Origin: Stenocarpella maydis
Taxonomy: Eukaryota; Ascomycota; Sordariomycetes; Diaporthales; Diaporthaceae
Direction of reading: 5' to 3'
Assembly (NCBI GenBank): GCA_002270565.1
Contig: NQMI01000191.1
Span: 4,340 to 68,339, forward strand
DNA length: 64,000 nucleotides
In this document: positions 61,818 to 64,000 of the stretch, piece by piece
Numbering within the stretch: the stretch's first letter is position 1
Layout of the letters: every line of letters begins with the position of its first letter
Notes under the pieces: generated by a model
Seen by the model: the letters and a program-made list of their open reading frames with translations, nothing else
Databases searched by the model: none
Told to the model about the DNA's origin: nothing
Translations under genes and position numbers: made by a program

Positions 61818-62852
61818 CTACTGCCCATCGGTTGTATATGTGTCTCCGTTACAGTACTGGACCCACCCGCTGAGATTCATGTACTTGAGGACCGTGTTGA
61901 AGCCCTCGCCGTTGTTACTGGTCCCCTTGTTACAGCTGTTGCTCACGGTGCTGGTGGAGAAGGCCTTGACGTCGGTGTTGCCGTCACCAGCGGGATACTC
62001 GATGTTGAAGACGGGCTTGTTATTGTCGGGGAAGGCGGAGAAGTCTGCACACTCGTTGTATTGCACGCACTGCTCGTTGACCGAGAAGTGCACAACGTCA
62101 ATGACGCTGTTGATGATGGCGGCGGCGTTCTTGAGGCCGGTGATCATGCCCTTGTCAGCGGCAGCCTTGGCCAGGAAGCGCATGAAGTCGACAGAGTCGT
62201 CCTCGGTCAGCCCGAGCCCGTTGTCATTGTCGTAGCCGTCCACGTTGTCCGGGTCGATGGCGTTGCAGCCCATGTCGGCGGCGATGGCGATGCGGTCGGC
62301 CATGATGCTGCGGACATTCTGGCTGTCGAGCCTGAGCCAGTACTCGCCGGGCCATCCGTCCAGCTCCTTGCCCTTGTCGTCTTCACGGAACCTCCACGAG
62401 TCGGGGCGGTTGGGCTCATAGGAGCCGGCGCTGAAGTAGCAGATGACGGTCATGTTGAGCTTCTGCAGGTCGCCGACGACGGTCAGGTTCTGGTGGAGGA
62501 ACATGTCGATGTCATAGACGGTGACGCTGGGGCTGCTCGTGTTGGAGGGGGAGACCTCGCCATTGTCGCCGACCTCGAGTGTCTCGCTGAGCACTATCTG
62601 CCACTGCGAGCCGAGTGTCAGATTGCTCGCCGGGGTGGGGAAGGTGCCGTTGCCCGGACCGGTTGGCGCGCCGCCGCCGCCTTCGCCGCCGCCGCCGTTG
62701 CGGAGGCCGAGCCCGAGGCCGAGCCCGAGTGCCAGGGCCAGTACTAGGACGACGGCGACGAGCAGCAGCGCCCACTTCTTCCAGCCGAGGCGGCGATGGG
62801 CCGTGGGCCCATCAACAAGCTGGGGCTTGTCATCAGATTGCGGCTCTCCCAT
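61818..62852 (-). CDS. ega3: GH114 endo-alpha-1,4-galactosaminidase, Ega3-like
   Basis: One exon, 344 aa, ATG at 62852. Ega3 hydrolyses alpha-1,4-galactosamine stretches of galactosaminogalactan at the cell surface. Residues 1-25 are cytosolic, 27-50 a Leu/Gly/Ala/Val membrane span (signal anchor, type II), and 52-70 a Gly/Pro-rich linker. The GH114 domain (about 83-340) has TVYDIDMF (111-118), CYFSAGSYEPNRPD (138-151), AIDPDNVDGYDNDNG (198-212) and SVNEQC (257-262). Asp202 and Glu260 have the same spacing (58) as the catalytic pair I recall for A. fumigatus Ega3 (Asp189/Glu247). FNIEYPAG follows at 283-290. Several N-glycosylation sequons fit an outside location. It is upstream of and co-oriented with the sph3-like gene. 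The fit to the family is strong. Confidence 0.93.
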   Translation of the reverse strand: MGEPQSDDKPQLVDGPTAHRRLGWKKWALLLVAVVLVLALALGLGLGLGLRNGGGGEGGGGAPTGPGNGTFPTPASNLTLGSQWQIVLSETLEVGDNGEVSPSNTSSPSVTVYDIDMFLHQNLTVVGDLQKLNMTVICYFSAGSYEPNRPDSWRFREDDKGKELDGWPGEYWLRLDSQNVRSIMADRIAIAADMGCNAIDPDNVDGYDNDNGLGLTEDDSVDFMRFLAKAAADKGMITGLKNAAAIINSVIDVVHFSVNEQCVQYNECADFSAFPDNNKPVFNIEYPAGDGNTDVKAFSTSTVSNSCNKGTSNNGEGFNTVLKYMNLSGWVQYCNGDTYTTDGQ

Positions 62853-64000
62853 GGTAAGAACCTAGGTGTTCAGCAGTCAAACCGAGATGAGGGCCGATGC
62901 TTCCGAGGATGGTATGAAGGGGGGCGCGGGGAGGTGGTGCCAAGCAGCGATGACAGGTGGGGGACAAAGAATAAATGGCGTGCGAGGCAGCACGCAAGAC
63001 CCAAGGGTAGAATACTATGTAGAGGAATCAGAGGCGACACAGGGCAGTGCAGGGCAGTGCAGGGCGGATCAGGGCGGCAGCATCATCCATCATACGGAGT
63101 GCATCGTGAACAGCGCAGAACACAGCATAGCCACAGAGAAGGGGCGTGAGGAGAAGTGCAGGCTGCGACCAGATACACAGTATGTGTACGCATGCGCAAA
63201 TTGGAGGCGCAGATGGCCAAAAAGCATAACACAAGTCCAGGTCAGGCTAGGTTAGGTGACTTGCCCGCTACCTGGGTACCTGGGTGAGCTGGCGGCAGCC
63301 GGGGACGGGAGATTGGCTCGGCTCACCTCAAGCTCAGCTCGGGCCAGGCCAGGCCAGGCCGAGCAACACGCTCTTGCCTAGGTATATAGCAACAGCCATG
63401 TCCCTACCTAGGAAGCCAGTGGAGCAACGCTGCTTGCTATGCGGAGTACGACCTGCGACCCGGGGCTTGAAGCCAGGGTATTTTGTTGCCCCTGAGCCAC
63501 GGGTTGGCAGGCACAGGCACAGGCATGGACATGGGCATGTGGACACAGACAGCCAAAGCAGGTTTAGCGCATAGGCCAGAGGGCGAGAGGGGGCTGCCCC
63601 CGATCGAGGTTGAAATTCGGGGGGGGAGATGTAGATTCAAAACTAGGCGTGGAGGGATTGTGCTGGAACAGGGGGAAAGGGGTGGCGCCAGATGACAAGA
63701 AAATAAGAATAAAAATAAGAATAAGAATTAGCGTAAGAACAAAAAGAAAAAGAAAAAAGAAACAAGCAAGGAAAAGAAGGGGGGGGGGAGGGCACGGGCC
63801 TGTTGGCGGTACCTGGGGTACATGGCATGGATACAGTAGAATGAATTCTCCGAAGGTTCTGCTACGTCTCCACACAAGCTCGACCCGCACGATATGATAT
63901 GCATCTATCCACTATCCAGAGGACCAGCCAGCTGCCAGGTGGTGTAGGTAATCTCTCCACATTTCAATAGTGATCCCGCCCGCCTGGGTATGGGCCCCAC
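62853..64000. other. Upstream region of ega3-like gene to window end
   Basis: No gene is supported. It holds GCAGGGCAGT short repeats (63041-63075), a GGCACA run (63509-63535), and a purine-rich AAGAATAAG/AAAAAG tract (63700-63785) with a following G-run. An agd3-like gene, if present nearby, is not within these 1.1 kb. Confidence 0.55.

Noticed and set aside
61773..62747. 324-codon plus-strand frame over the ega3-like gene
   Set aside because: It mirrors the GH114 exon. The translation is Val/Gly/Asp-rich, as expected from the reverse of biased codons.

Overview
The window is nuclear DNA of a filamentous ascomycete (Pezizomycotina, probably a Sordariomycete; the class is inferred). The evidence is short 55-128 nt GT-AG introns, pyrimidine-rich leaders, GC-rich coding DNA, and a large block of AT-rich, stop-riddled retrotransposons with the look of repeat-induced point mutation (RIP). 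It splits in two at about 36.3 kb, next to an ATT/TTA microsatellite.

Left half (1-36.2 kb): nested, RIP-degraded LTR retrotransposons with no intact host gene. Four families can be separated. Family A is a Ty3/gypsy element with LTRs of about 420-465 bp. It appears as copy A1 (plus strand, 256-7356), a solo LTR (12371-12790), copy A3 (minus strand, 13944-28163, split by two later insertions) and an internally deleted copy A4 (28164-29498) that shares an LTR with A3. Family D is a chromovirus-like gypsy element (about 7357-12990) whose chromodomain is cut by the solo A LTR. Family C is an LTR element with 400-bp LTRs (C1 at 20788-26659; C2 fragment at 30036-34963). It has a primer-binding site, a polypurine tract, a retropepsin-like domain and a decayed Ulp1/C48-like cysteine protease domain, but no reverse transcriptase that I can find. 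Family B is a nearly unmutated LTR of about 600 bp (1-255 partial; 26712-27309 with an ACTAA target duplication).

Right half (36.7-64 kb): GC-rich and gene-sparse. It holds four genes that match four of the five genes of the Aspergillus fumigatus galactosaminogalactan (GAG) exopolysaccharide cluster. They are a giant membrane glycosyltransferase (gtb3-like, 38595-47635, minus, 4 exons, 2951 aa), a UDP-glucose/UDP-GlcNAc 4-epimerase (uge3-like, 53424-55004, plus, 2 exons, 504 aa), a spherulin-4/GH135 hydrolase (sph3-like, 59923-61031, minus, 2 exons, 326 aa) and a GH114 endo-galactosaminidase (ega3-like, 61818-62852, minus, 1 exon, 344 aa). The deacetylase agd3 is not in the window. A three-exon gene for a 98-aa secreted eight-cysteine protein (56315-56754, minus) lies between uge3 and sph3. 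A possible 66-aa single-pass membrane protein lies at 36723-36923.

Expected joint function, inferred from the A. fumigatus pathway: the epimerase makes UDP-Gal and UDP-GalNAc, the membrane glycosyltransferase polymerises and exports the chain, and Sph3 and Ega3 trim it. The gtb3 and uge3 genes diverge from a 5.8-kb intergenic region full of short repeats.
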